The notes beneath the pieces are model-generated. The model made no database searches. It was not told the DNA's origin and worked only from the letters and a program-made list of their open reading frames with translations. A DNA stretch of 64,000 nucleotides from Ancylomarina sp. DW003 (GTDB taxonomy: Bacteria; Bacteroidota; Bacteroidia; Bacteroidales; Marinifilaceae). Shown one piece after another: positions 1 through 7,259 of the stretch. The DNA lies in NCBI RefSeq assembly GCF_029029505.1, contig NZ_JAKJSD010000006.1, forward strand, positions 186,001 through 250,000, read 5' to 3'. Made by a program: the position numbers and the translations under genes. The first letter of the stretch is position 1. Every line of letters starts with the position of its first letter.

Positions 1-744
1 GGTATGATTTACTCCAACGAGAGTAATGAAATCCTGAAGAAATTAAGCCTTAAAACTTATGAATCTGATTACAAAATCATGATTATATGGCTACCGGAAA
101 AGATGCATGCTTCCTGTGCCAATAAATTGCTTAAACTTATTGAGGAACCGCCTCACAAAACCTTATTCTTCTTGGTTTCTGAAGAGCCCAACAAGATTAT
201 TCAAACGATTCGATCAAGAGCGCAAGTCACAAAAATTCCTAGAATTGATAAAGGTTCACTTAGCTCTGCTATAAATTCAGAATATAATCTTTCAGAGACT
301 GAATTGACCAACTTGGTTCGATTATCAGAAGGTAGTTATAGAAAAGCTAAAATCCTGATTAAGAACTCAGATGAAAATGCTTTTAATTTCGATCGTTTTG
401 TAAGCATTATGCGTATCTGCTACGCCAGAAATGTACTTGAATTGATGACTTGGGCAGAAGAGATCGCTGCAATTGGACGAGAAAGGCAAAAAAGTTTTCT
501 TCAGTATTGCCTGAGAATGATTCGTGAAAACTTCATTCTTAATTTGAAACAAGATGAGATGGTTTTTCTCAATGGAGAAGAAATGAATTTTTCCCAACGC
601 TTTTCACCTTTTATCAACGAAGATAATGTTTGGCCAATAGCGGACGAGTTGACTAAAGCCTATAATGATATTGAACGTAACGGGAACGCGAAAATCATTT
701 TTCTCGACCTAAGTTTACGATGGGTTAAGCTTTTACGACCATAA
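1..744 (+). CDS. holB: DNA polymerase III delta' subunit (5' partial)
   Basis: C-terminal 247 residues of a clamp-loader subunit; the reading frame is open to the left edge of the window, so the true start and the N-terminal nucleotide-binding loop lie outside. The segment KLLKLIEEPPHKTLFFLV followed by a TIRSRAQ motif is the typical AAA+ sensor-1/SRC region of DnaX/HolB proteins, and the rest fits the lid and collar helices. In the clamp loader, delta' helps open the beta clamp and load it on primed DNA in the cytoplasm. The SRC motif is shared with DnaX (tau/gamma), but the short tail after the collar and the lack of a long C-terminal extension favour delta'. No terminator is visible directly after the stop codon. 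Confidence 0.85.
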   Translation, partial: GMIYSNESNEILKKLSLKTYESDYKIMIIWLPEKMHASCANKLLKLIEEPPHKTLFFLVSEEPNKIIQTIRSRAQVTKIPRIDKGSLSSAINSEYNLSETELTNLVRLSEGSYRKAKILIKNSDENAFNFDRFVSIMRICYARNVLELMTWAEEIAAIGRERQKSFLQYCLRMIRENFILNLKQDEMVFLNGEEMNFSQRFSPFINEDNVWPIADELTKAYNDIERNGNAKIIFLDLSLRWVKLLRP

Positions 745-1082
745 TAAATTCGTTTTATTAAAAATATGAGCTGATAAGTCAATTCATATTCCACATGTAT
801 TTCACACTTCTTTCCTACAGATATTCAGCCTGATACAAAGAATACAAACCATATATTTTTCCTGATTCCTTAGTCCTTTAAAAAATTAATTAACTTTAGG
901 GGTTGTTTTTGGTATAGACTCTCAGTAAATCTGAAAGATATACCATTTTATTAGCTAATTTTGCAGGCAAGATTATAGTACTCTAAATTCGATATTATTC
1001 GAATCTGAAATGTAGATCATGCAAACCATTCTTGTACAAATAACCGTACAGTAATGTGTTACTGCACTCAATATATACACAT
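745..1082. other. Intergenic region, possible ricT promoter
   Basis: AT-rich spacer of about 340 bp with no credible open frame. A TAATTTTG box at 956-963 matches the Bacteroidota -7 consensus TAnnTTTG, but no TTTG element lies at the usual distance upstream, so the promoter call is weak. I see no hairpin terminator for holB and no RNA gene. Confidence 0.35.
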
Positions 1083-2234
1083 ATGATAGAAGAGAAGGAA
1101 CCAAAAGGTAAGTGTGGCGGTTGCGCTAAGGGTAAAACCGATCATCGACTTTTGGCAGGTAAACTAGATGTTTACGACTGGTTAGGTGACGTTCCTGAAA
1201 GCGCTTTATGTCCCGATATAATAGAAGTTAAATTTAAGAATACACGCAAAGGATTTTATTCAAATAATAATAAAATTAGACTAAAGCGTGGCGATATAAT
1301 TGCTGTTGAAGCATCTCCCGGACATGACATTGGTATTGTTTCGCTAACTGGTGATTTGGTGAATGAGCAAATGAAAAAACAAAAGCTCGACCCTAAAACC
1401 TATGAAGCAAAAAAGGTATACCGTATTGCCAAACCTGTTGATATCGATAAGTGGCACGAAGCCATTTCTCTCGAGCACAAAACGATGATTAAAGCGCGTC
1501 AGATTTCAGCTGAATTAAAGCTGAATATGAAGATTGGCGATGTGGAATATCAAGGCGACAAAACCAAAGCAATATTCTACTATATTGCTGATGAAAGAGT
1601 TGATTTCCGTCAATTAATTAAAGTTTTAGCCGAGGAATTTAGAATTCGTATTGAGATGCGCCAGATTGGTGCTCGTCAGGAAGCTGGACGAATTGGAGGA
1701 ATTGGACCTTGTGGTCGCGAGCTTTGTTGCTCAACCTGGATTACCAATTTTGTATCGGTAACAACCAATGCTGCTCGTTATCAGGAAATTTCACTGAATC
1801 CACAAAAGCTAGCTGGTCAGTGTGGCAAACTTAAATGTTGCCTGAACTACGAAATGGACGTTTATATTGATGCTCGAAAAGATTTTCCAGCTACGAATAT
1901 TCCTTTGGAGTGTAAAGATGGAACTGCATACCATCAAAAAACAGATATTTTTAAACGTTTGATGTGGTACAGTTTTGATAAGAATTACGCCGTAAATATG
2001 GTTCAAATTCCAATCGAACGAGTTAAAGAAATCATTCGCTTGAACAAGAAAGGAACGAAAGTTAATGAGCTTGTAAATAAGAAAGAGATTATTGCTCAAA
2101 AAGCTCTTGATTACGAAAATGTTGTAGGACAAGATAGCCTGAACCGTTTCGATAAATCAGAAGCGCCTAAAAAGCCTCGTCCTAAGCGTAAATTCCGTAG
2201 AAAACCACGTAAATTCAATAAGTCGAAAGATTAG
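1083..2234 (+). CDS. ricT: PSP1 domain regulatory protein, RicT/YaaT family
   Basis: A 383-residue cytoplasmic protein. A Cys-rich start (CGGCAKG, residues 11-17) is followed by the PSP1 core with GPCGRELCC near residue 207 and KLKCCLNYE near 248. In Bacillus, the homologue YaaT forms a complex with YlbF and YmcA that affects RNase Y-dependent mRNA maturation and carries Fe-S clusters; that role is not established in Bacteroidota. The C-terminus is a strongly basic Lys/Arg/Pro tail (last 30 residues), which suggests nucleic-acid contact. The ATG at 1083 is chosen because the MIEEKEPKG start follows an A/T-rich leader; an in-frame ATG at 1056 would add nine residues. A terminator separates it from gldH. 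Confidence 0.85.
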   Translation: MIEEKEPKGKCGGCAKGKTDHRLLAGKLDVYDWLGDVPESALCPDIIEVKFKNTRKGFYSNNNKIRLKRGDIIAVEASPGHDIGIVSLTGDLVNEQMKKQKLDPKTYEAKKVYRIAKPVDIDKWHEAISLEHKTMIKARQISAELKLNMKIGDVEYQGDKTKAIFYYIADERVDFRQLIKVLAEEFRIRIEMRQIGARQEAGRIGGIGPCGRELCCSTWITNFVSVTTNAARYQEISLNPQKLAGQCGKLKCCLNYEMDVYIDARKDFPATNIPLECKDGTAYHQKTDIFKRLMWYSFDKNYAVNMVQIPIERVKEIIRLNKKGTKVNELVNKKEIIAQKALDYENVVGQDSLNRFDKSEAPKKPRPKRKFRRKPRKFNKSKD

Positions 2235-2259
2235 GTTTTCTCCTGATAATAGAATAATT

Positions 2260-2306
2260 AAAGTATTGAGAACAGAGAAATACCTTTCTCAACTCAGTAC
2301 TTTATT
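2260..2306 (+). terminator. Hairpin terminator after ricT
   Basis: AAAGTATTGAG pairs with CTCAGTACTTT (one G-T pair), with an inner GAGAAA/TTTCTC stem and a tacc loop. The right arm runs into TTTATTT. It lies 26 bp after the ricT stop, so ricT and gldH are probably separate units. Confidence 0.7.
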
Positions 2307-2342
2307 TGATTAAAAGAAATAACGACTTGACATTTAATATCG

Positions 2343-2825
2343 ATGATGTTTAAATCCAAATACCTTTTACTTCTAAGTTTTGCACTTATACTAATAGCAA
2401 GTGCATGCAAAGACAATCGCGTTTACGAGAACTATATTGATATCCCTAGTCATGAATGGAATAAGGATAGCATAGCTCGCTTCGAAGTAGAAATAACAGA
2501 TTCCATCCAACTTCACAATATTTCAGTTAATATCCGAAACACGGGCAAATATCCCTTTAGTAATCTTTGGGTCTTTATCAAAGAAATTAGCCCCGAGGGG
2601 AAAATAAATGAAGAGAAGTTTGAGTGTCATCTGGCAAGCAAAACGGGAGAATGGTATGGCAGTGGATTCGGAAATATATTCGATTTACAAGTTCTTTATA
2701 AACCCGCCATTCAATTTACAAAACCTGGTCTTTATACCTTCGAGATGGTACATGGCATGCGAGATGAGAATCTTCCGGGAATGGTAAATGTTGGTTTAAA
2801 GATTGATAAAGCAAATAAAAATTAA
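2343..2825 (+). CDS. gldH: Gliding motility lipoprotein GldH
   Basis: A 160-residue lipoprotein. A hydrophobic signal sequence ends in the lipobox ASAC (Cys22), followed by the GldH pattern: short N-terminal linker, an immunoglobulin-like beta domain with NIRNTGKYPFSNLWVFI, and the closing GMVNVGLKI. GldH is one of the Gld lipoproteins needed for gliding in Flavobacterium johnsoniae; orthologues occur widely in non-gliding Bacteroidota, so motility is not implied. ricT followed by gldH is an order I recognise from this phylum. Two consecutive ATG codons (2343 and 2346) could both start translation. Confidence 0.88.
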   Translation: MMFKSKYLLLLSFALILIASACKDNRVYENYIDIPSHEWNKDSIARFEVEITDSIQLHNISVNIRNTGKYPFSNLWVFIKEISPEGKINEEKFECHLASKTGEWYGSGFGNIFDLQVLYKPAIQFTKPGLYTFEMVHGMRDENLPGMVNVGLKIDKANKN

Positions 2826-2877
2826 AATAGGCAGACAACTTGTCTGATAACTTATTACTCAATAATAGTACAATACA

Positions 2878-3657
2878 GTGGCTAAGAATAAATTAAAGCG
2901 TTTTGCAGAGGTAGAAACTTTTGAGAATGTTCTTCAACCCTCACACGAAGATGTTTGGAATAAGGAATTCAGACTTAAAAGCAAATGGAACAAGGAGTAT
3001 TTCAAAAATGATAACCCCATTGTTCTGGAAGTTGGATGTGGTAAAGGCGAATACACAGTAGGTTTAGCTCAACGTTTTCCTGACAAGAATTTTATTGGTG
3101 TCGATATAAAAGGTGCACGACTTTGGCAAGGAGCAACAATTGCCAATGAAGAGGGCTTAAAGAATGTTGCCTTTGTTCGTACTAAAGTTGAACTTTTACG
3201 TTCTGTTTTTGCCAGTGGAGAAATTTCTGAGATCTGGATTACTTTTGCCGATCCTCAAATGAAAAAAGTAACCAAACGACTCACCGGAACTCGTTTTATA
3301 CAACTTTATAGTGATTTGATGGATAACAGTGGTATCATACATATGAAATCGGACAGCCAATTTTTGTACCACTACACGCGTTATATGATTCAGGAAAACA
3401 ACTTGAAAGTAATCACAGATACCGATGATTTATACAATTCTGAACACGCTAACGATATTCTGGGGATTAAAACCTACTATGAAGCTCAATTCCTAAGCAA
3501 AGGCATTCCTATTAAGTATATTCAATTCCTGCTAGAAGGTAAAACTGAATTTGTTGAGCCGGATGTCGAATTGGAATTGGATGAATATCGAAGTTTTGGT
3601 CGCGACAGACGCAAACAGCCAACTGAAGAAAAGCATAAAAATCAAAAGAAGTATTAA
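2878..3657 (+). CDS. trmB: tRNA (guanine-N7-)-methyltransferase
   Basis: A 259-residue class I SAM-dependent methyltransferase that makes m7G46 in tRNA variable loops. The SAM motif is LEVGCGKGEY near residue 51 and the acidic motif II is FIGVDIKG. The family's proline-rich catalytic motif (FPDPWPKK in E. coli) reads FADPQMKK here, followed by KRLTGTRF. Translation starts at GTG, as the sequence has no in-frame ATG before the conserved KRFAEVETF segment. The C-terminus (after about 235) is hydrophilic and basic. It sits 52 bp after gldH with no terminator between, so co-transcription is possible. Confidence 0.93.
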   Translation: MAKNKLKRFAEVETFENVLQPSHEDVWNKEFRLKSKWNKEYFKNDNPIVLEVGCGKGEYTVGLAQRFPDKNFIGVDIKGARLWQGATIANEEGLKNVAFVRTKVELLRSVFASGEISEIWITFADPQMKKVTKRLTGTRFIQLYSDLMDNSGIIHMKSDSQFLYHYTRYMIQENNLKVITDTDDLYNSEHANDILGIKTYYEAQFLSKGIPIKYIQFLLEGKTEFVEPDVELELDEYRSFGRDRRKQPTEEKHKNQKKY

Positions 3658-3720
3658 TTCTCGAAACTTACCTTATTAAAACAGCTAACGGTTATCAATA
3701 AACAGAAATCAATAGATTAC

Positions 3721-4161
3721 ATGATAAATAAGAATATTTGGCTATACCTATTGATTGTTTTCGGACTTTCAAGCTGCACAACTTACTATATACCAATATA
3801 TAGTTTTAAGGAACAAGTTAAAGATATCGATTCAACAGAATTAAGAACAGTATACACAAGAGGGCCGATGGGTAATATTGTTGAATACAAGACTTACCCT
3901 ATTGACTATATTAAATGTGTGGACAAAAATAATAATCCTACTGAATTAAAAAATGGTCCTTCAATTGAAATAAGGTTTACTGAAAAAAATAACAAAAGGA
4001 CAATTTTTTATTTTGACCAGATCTATATTAAAGACTCAATGGTTATTGGAGATCGTTCTCGATTTATACAATATAAAAAAACAATTTTTATAGACAGTTT
4101 AAAACTGATTGAGGTACAGGATGGGAAAAAGAACTTTAAATACGTAAATAAAAAGAAATAG
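3721..4161 (+). CDS. Small hypothetical lipoprotein
   Basis: 146 residues. The first 18 residues form a short hydrophobic signal ending in the lipobox GLSSC, so Cys19 would be lipidated. The mature part is polar and Lys-rich with alternating beta-like segments and no motif I recognise. It is followed at 25 bp by the alkyltransferase-like gene on the same strand. I cannot assign a function; codon use looks like that of its neighbours. Confidence 0.65.
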   Translation: MINKNIWLYLLIVFGLSSCTTYYIPIYSFKEQVKDIDSTELRTVYTRGPMGNIVEYKTYPIDYIKCVDKNNNPTELKNGPSIEIRFTEKNNKRTIFYFDQIYIKDSMVIGDRSRFIQYKKTIFIDSLKLIEVQDGKKNFKYVNKKK

Positions 4162-4186
4162 CAAACCACGAACAAAAGATTATCAC

Positions 4187-4525
4187 ATGTCAGATATTTA
4201 CACACGTATATTTAAGGTGGTTCAAGAGATTCCTGCTGGAAGAGTAAGTAATTATGGCTCCATAGCCAAGTTTGTAGGCTCTCCTCGTGGTTCTCGACTT
4301 GTGGGTTGGGCAATGAACAAATCCCACACTAGTGAGGAATACGTACCTGCACATCGTGTTGTAAATCGTATCGGTATGCTTTCTGGTAAACATCACTTTC
4401 CTGGTGAAGACCTTATGCAACAACTACTAGAAAACGAGGGTGTTGTTGTGATTGATGATCAGATTCAAGACTTTGAAAAACATTTTTGGGATCCCATGAA
4501 GGAACTCCCCGAAGATTTTATTTAA
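4187..4525 (+). CDS. Alkyltransferase-like (ATL) DNA-binding protein
   Basis: 112 residues matching the C-terminal DNA-binding domain of O6-alkylguanine-DNA alkyltransferase (MGMT/Ogt). The helix-turn-helix and arginine-finger region (PAGRVSNYGSIAKFVGSPRG, then SRLVGWAMN with Arg37) is intact, but the active-site motif PCHRV is PAHRV: the acceptor Cys is Ala55. Such ATL proteins bind O6-alkylguanine, cannot repair it themselves, and in E. coli and yeast channel it to nucleotide excision repair. Trp is the usual replacement in E. coli-type ATLs; Ala occurs in other ATLs. The start ATG is 25 bp after the preceding lipoprotein gene. Confidence 0.88.
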   Translation: MSDIYTRIFKVVQEIPAGRVSNYGSIAKFVGSPRGSRLVGWAMNKSHTSEEYVPAHRVVNRIGMLSGKHHFPGEDLMQQLLENEGVVVIDDQIQDFEKHFWDPMKELPEDFI

Positions 4526-4541
4526 AATAAATCTAAATGCA

Positions 4542-4549
4542 TATCTTTG
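4542..4549 (+). promoter_or_regulatory. Candidate -7 box upstream of mrp
   Basis: TATCTTTG matches the Bacteroidota -7 consensus TAnnTTTG. It lies 120 bp before the mrp start; no clear TTTG -33 element is seen. Confidence 0.4.
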
Positions 4550-4670
4550 CTGACAGTTAAATAATTAAAGAGTCAATCAGTTAATGAGAATTCCTTTTTT
4601 TTAGGAGTATAACTTCAACATTTTGATCACTCATTCACTTATTAACTCAGTCATACATTCATTCTATATC

Positions 4671-5768
4671 ATGTCATATACAAACAAACAAGTTACCGAT
4701 GCTTTAAAACTTGTAAAGTACCCTGGTAGCGATCAAGATATTATTAGCCTGGACATGGTTCGTAATATGCAAATTGAGGGCAAAAAAATTGCGTTCGACT
4801 TAGTTTTCCAAAAATCTGATGATCCAAACATTATCCCTTTAAAAAAGGCTTGTGTTGCTAATGTTTTACGTTTTGTAGATAAGGATGCTGAAATTAAAGG
4901 AAACATCAAGGTAAAAGCTGTTCACGTTGTTGAGGCACCTTCAGTATTGCCTAAAGTGACCAATATTATTGCGGTAGCTTCTGGTAAAGGTGGCGTTGGT
5001 AAATCAACTATTTCGTCGAACTTAGCTGTAGCTTTAGCAAAGGCCGGTAAAAAAGTTGGTCTTATCGATGCTGATATTTATGGGCCTTCGGTTCCAAAAA
5101 TGTTTGGTTCAGAGAATGCAAGCCCAAAACTAATTCAGATTGATGGTAAGGATAGAATCGAACCACATGAGCGTTATGGAGTAAAAATGTTATCAATTGG
5201 TTTCTTTGTTGATCCTGCTCAGGCAACTGTATGGAGAGGTCCTATGGCTTCGAATGCACTTAAGCAAATGATTGAAGAAGGCAACTGGGGCGAGCTTGAT
5301 TTTGTATTGATCGACCTTCCTCCCGGAACATCAGATATTCACTTAACATTGGTACAAACTGTACCGGTAACCGGAGCTATCGTTGTAAGTACACCTCAAG
5401 ATGTCGCTTTGGCTGATGCTGTAAAAGGTATTAATATGTTCGAAGGTGCTGGTGTAAATGTGCCGATTTTAGGTTTGGTTGAAAATATGGCTTGGTTTAC
5501 ACCTGCTGAATTACCAGATAACAAATATTACATTTTCGGAAAGGATGGTTGTAAAAAATTAGCTGAAGAAAAAAACATCAACCTACTAGGTCAGATTCCA
5601 ATTGTACAAAGTATTCGTGAGGGTGGTGATAATGGTACACCTGCAGCTCTAAACGAAGACTCAGTAACAGGTATGGCTTTCGCCGATTTGGCTGACAAAC
5701 TCGTTACTGCTGTTGATGACAGAAACAAAAATCAAGATCCAACTGCTAAAGTTGAGATGACGAGATAA
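4671..5768 (+). CDS. mrp: Mrp/NBP35-family Fe-S carrier ATPase
   Basis: 365 residues. An N-terminal MIP18/DUF59-like domain (about 1-85) is followed by a deviant Walker A P-loop, SGKGGVGKST near residue 105, and a Walker B-like DFVLIDLPPGTSD. The family (ApbC/Ind1/Nbp35) binds and transfers Fe-S clusters in the cytoplasm. The C-terminal region that carries CxxC in E. coli Mrp reads ENMAWFTPAELPDNKYYIFG here and has no CxxC, a variant I have seen in Bacteroidota. ATG at 4671 gives the conserved MSYTNKQVTDAL start; a TTG at 4623 is in frame but its 16 extra residues are not family-like. A terminator follows. Confidence 0.92.
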   Translation: MSYTNKQVTDALKLVKYPGSDQDIISLDMVRNMQIEGKKIAFDLVFQKSDDPNIIPLKKACVANVLRFVDKDAEIKGNIKVKAVHVVEAPSVLPKVTNIIAVASGKGGVGKSTISSNLAVALAKAGKKVGLIDADIYGPSVPKMFGSENASPKLIQIDGKDRIEPHERYGVKMLSIGFFVDPAQATVWRGPMASNALKQMIEEGNWGELDFVLIDLPPGTSDIHLTLVQTVPVTGAIVVSTPQDVALADAVKGINMFEGAGVNVPILGLVENMAWFTPAELPDNKYYIFGKDGCKKLAEEKNINLLGQIPIVQSIREGGDNGTPAALNEDSVTGMAFADLADKLVTAVDDRNKNQDPTAKVEMTR

Positions 5769-5837
5769 TTTTAAGGATCGAAAAGTCAAACAGTCCAATA
5801 GTCTGAATGTCGATATGATCTGATAAATATTCATTAA

Positions 5838-5869
5838 AAAAGCACCTTCATATTTGGAGGTGCTTTTCT
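5838..5869 (+). terminator. Terminator after mrp
   Basis: AAAAGCACCT pairs perfectly with AGGTGCTTTT around a 10-nt loop. It lies 70 bp after the mrp stop codon. Confidence 0.75.
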
Positions 5870-5981
5870 ATTTTACAAAACAACGTAACTCTTTTCTTTA
5901 TAAGGGAACTTATCGTAACATTCGAAGGCTAAAACAACAAATTAATCGCAACTCCTATACTTATTACACCCTTTCGTGGTC

Positions 5982-6932
5982 TTAATTAGATAAGATTTTG
6001 ATAATTTCCTTGTCTCCTATTTCTTGAGCAACATCGATAACAGTTTGTTTTTTTTCTTTTGTTATGGCGTTTACATCAGCACCTGCACTTACAAGTAAAG
6101 ACAATATATTTAGCACCTGCTTCTTATTATTGGTAAGAATATCAGAGTCTTTGGATAGGTAGTACAATAGAAAATGCAAAGGCGTAAGGTTGTCATCAAA
6201 CATTCTTTGCCGCGTCAATCTAAAGAAGAGCTCGCTGTAAATGGGCATATTAACATCGGCATTATTTTTTATTAATAATTTAACTGCAGCAGGCTTCATT
6301 TTTTGAATGCTTACATGTAGTGCAGTCATACCTTTTTTATCGATAAGATTAATATTACACCCCTTTTTTAAGAGTTGCTTAGTAATTTTCAGTTTCTTAT
6401 CACTTATAGACGCAGCCAGCAAAAGAGGATCAGCAGGATCAGTATATGCCATATATGGATAATTGCTAATGGGTAATTTATGCTCGATAACTTTTGAAAT
6501 AACCTTCCCCATCCATTCGGGTACGTTCGATTTATCAGTATTATATTGCTCAATCCAATAGTTCATCTCTTCTACTTTAGGGTTAAAGCCCCCCTTTATA
6601 AGTAAGCCAATGATATTTATAAAATTTTTCTCTCCCGCCCAGTGTGCGGCTGTTCCATAAGGCGAAATAATGTTTGGATTAGCACCCTTATCAAGTAAAA
6701 ACTGTACCATTTCAACACTGCCAGTACTACAAGCATAAAACAAATAAGGTATCTCATCCTTATCTCCATCAATATTTACTTTGCACTCTAATAAAACTTG
6801 AGATAGACGGTTAACATCACCCGATTTAACAATCTCTTTTATCTCATTATAATTTGGAGATAAAGCCGTACTCTGTGCGAATAGGTTACTTATTTGAATA
6901 AAAAATAAGATGTAAATAATTAGTTTTTTCAT
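5982..6932 (-). CDS. Exported ankyrin-repeat protein
   Basis: 316 residues with a cleavable signal peptide (first 20 residues, ending LFAQ), so it acts outside the cytoplasm. At least five ankyrin-like repeats are readable: IPYLFYACSTGSVEMVQFLL near 62, then AAHWAGEKNFINIIGLLI, DPLLLAASISDKKLKITKQL, MTALHVSIQKMKPAAVKLLI, and a final LTPLHFLL/ADVNAITKEKKQTVIDVA pair. Ankyrin stacks are protein-binding scaffolds; the partner is unknown. Its upstream region carries the 22-bp palindromic repeat (7103-7168). Confidence 0.75.
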   Translation of the reverse strand: MKKLIIYILFFIQISNLFAQSTALSPNYNEIKEIVKSGDVNRLSQVLLECKVNIDGDKDEIPYLFYACSTGSVEMVQFLLDKGANPNIISPYGTAAHWAGEKNFINIIGLLIKGGFNPKVEEMNYWIEQYNTDKSNVPEWMGKVISKVIEHKLPISNYPYMAYTDPADPLLLAASISDKKLKITKQLLKKGCNINLIDKKGMTALHVSIQKMKPAAVKLLIKNNADVNMPIYSELFFRLTRQRMFDDNLTPLHFLLYYLSKDSDILTNNKKQVLNILSLLVSAGADVNAITKEKKQTVIDVAQEIGDKEIIKILSN

Positions 6933-7102
6933 GTATTGAATAATTATAAAAATATAATGTATTGTAACCTGCTGTTTGGAGATGCTTTTTTATTACCCTA
7001 AATATTGGTAGAGAGGAATGACCTTATCAGTCATGGATAAACACAGGATCATTCAGAGGAAAAGACCTTATTCTTTATATCTTTCATCTCTATCAAAATA
7101 AT

Positions 7103-7168
7103 TTTTGATGTACATCATAGTTTAGTTTGATGTACATCAAATCTATTTTTCATGTACATCAAACCTGA
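7103..7168. repeat. Three-copy 22-bp repeat with palindromic cores
   Basis: Three consecutive 22-bp units each contain the core TGATGTACATCA (third copy TCATGTACATCA), at 7106-7117, 7128-7139 and 7150-7161. Core centres are exactly 22 bp apart, about two helical turns. The middle copy extends to the perfect 14-bp palindrome TTGATGTACATCAA. On the minus strand the middle copy overlaps a TAGATTTG (-7-like) box at 7138-7145, in the direction of the ankyrin gene whose start is about 200 bp downstream. This looks like a dimeric-repressor operator array rather than an RNA hairpin, because the cores have no loop. Confidence 0.6.
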
Positions 7169-7204
7169 AAAACGTCCTTACTTCTTAAAGCAAAAGACGT
7201 GTCA

Positions 7205-7239
7205 TAAGAAAGCTCTGATCACTAGAGTAGGATCAGAGC
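7205..7239 (-). terminator. Terminator after SPFH gene
   Basis: GCTCTGATC pairs perfectly with GATCAGAGC around a 10-nt loop and, on the minus strand, is followed by TTTCTTA. It lies 21 bp beyond the stop of the SPFH gene. Confidence 0.6.
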
Positions 7240-7259
7240 CAGATTGTATTGTATAATTC

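Noticed and set aside
2832-2846. Short palindrome between gldH and trmB
   Set aside because: Seven-bp arms with almost no loop and no T-run; probably chance or a minor DNA site.
7103-7168. CRISPR or terminator reading of the 22-bp repeat
   Set aside because: Three copies only, no spacers; the cores are loop-less palindromes and no T-run follows, so neither reading fits as well as an operator.
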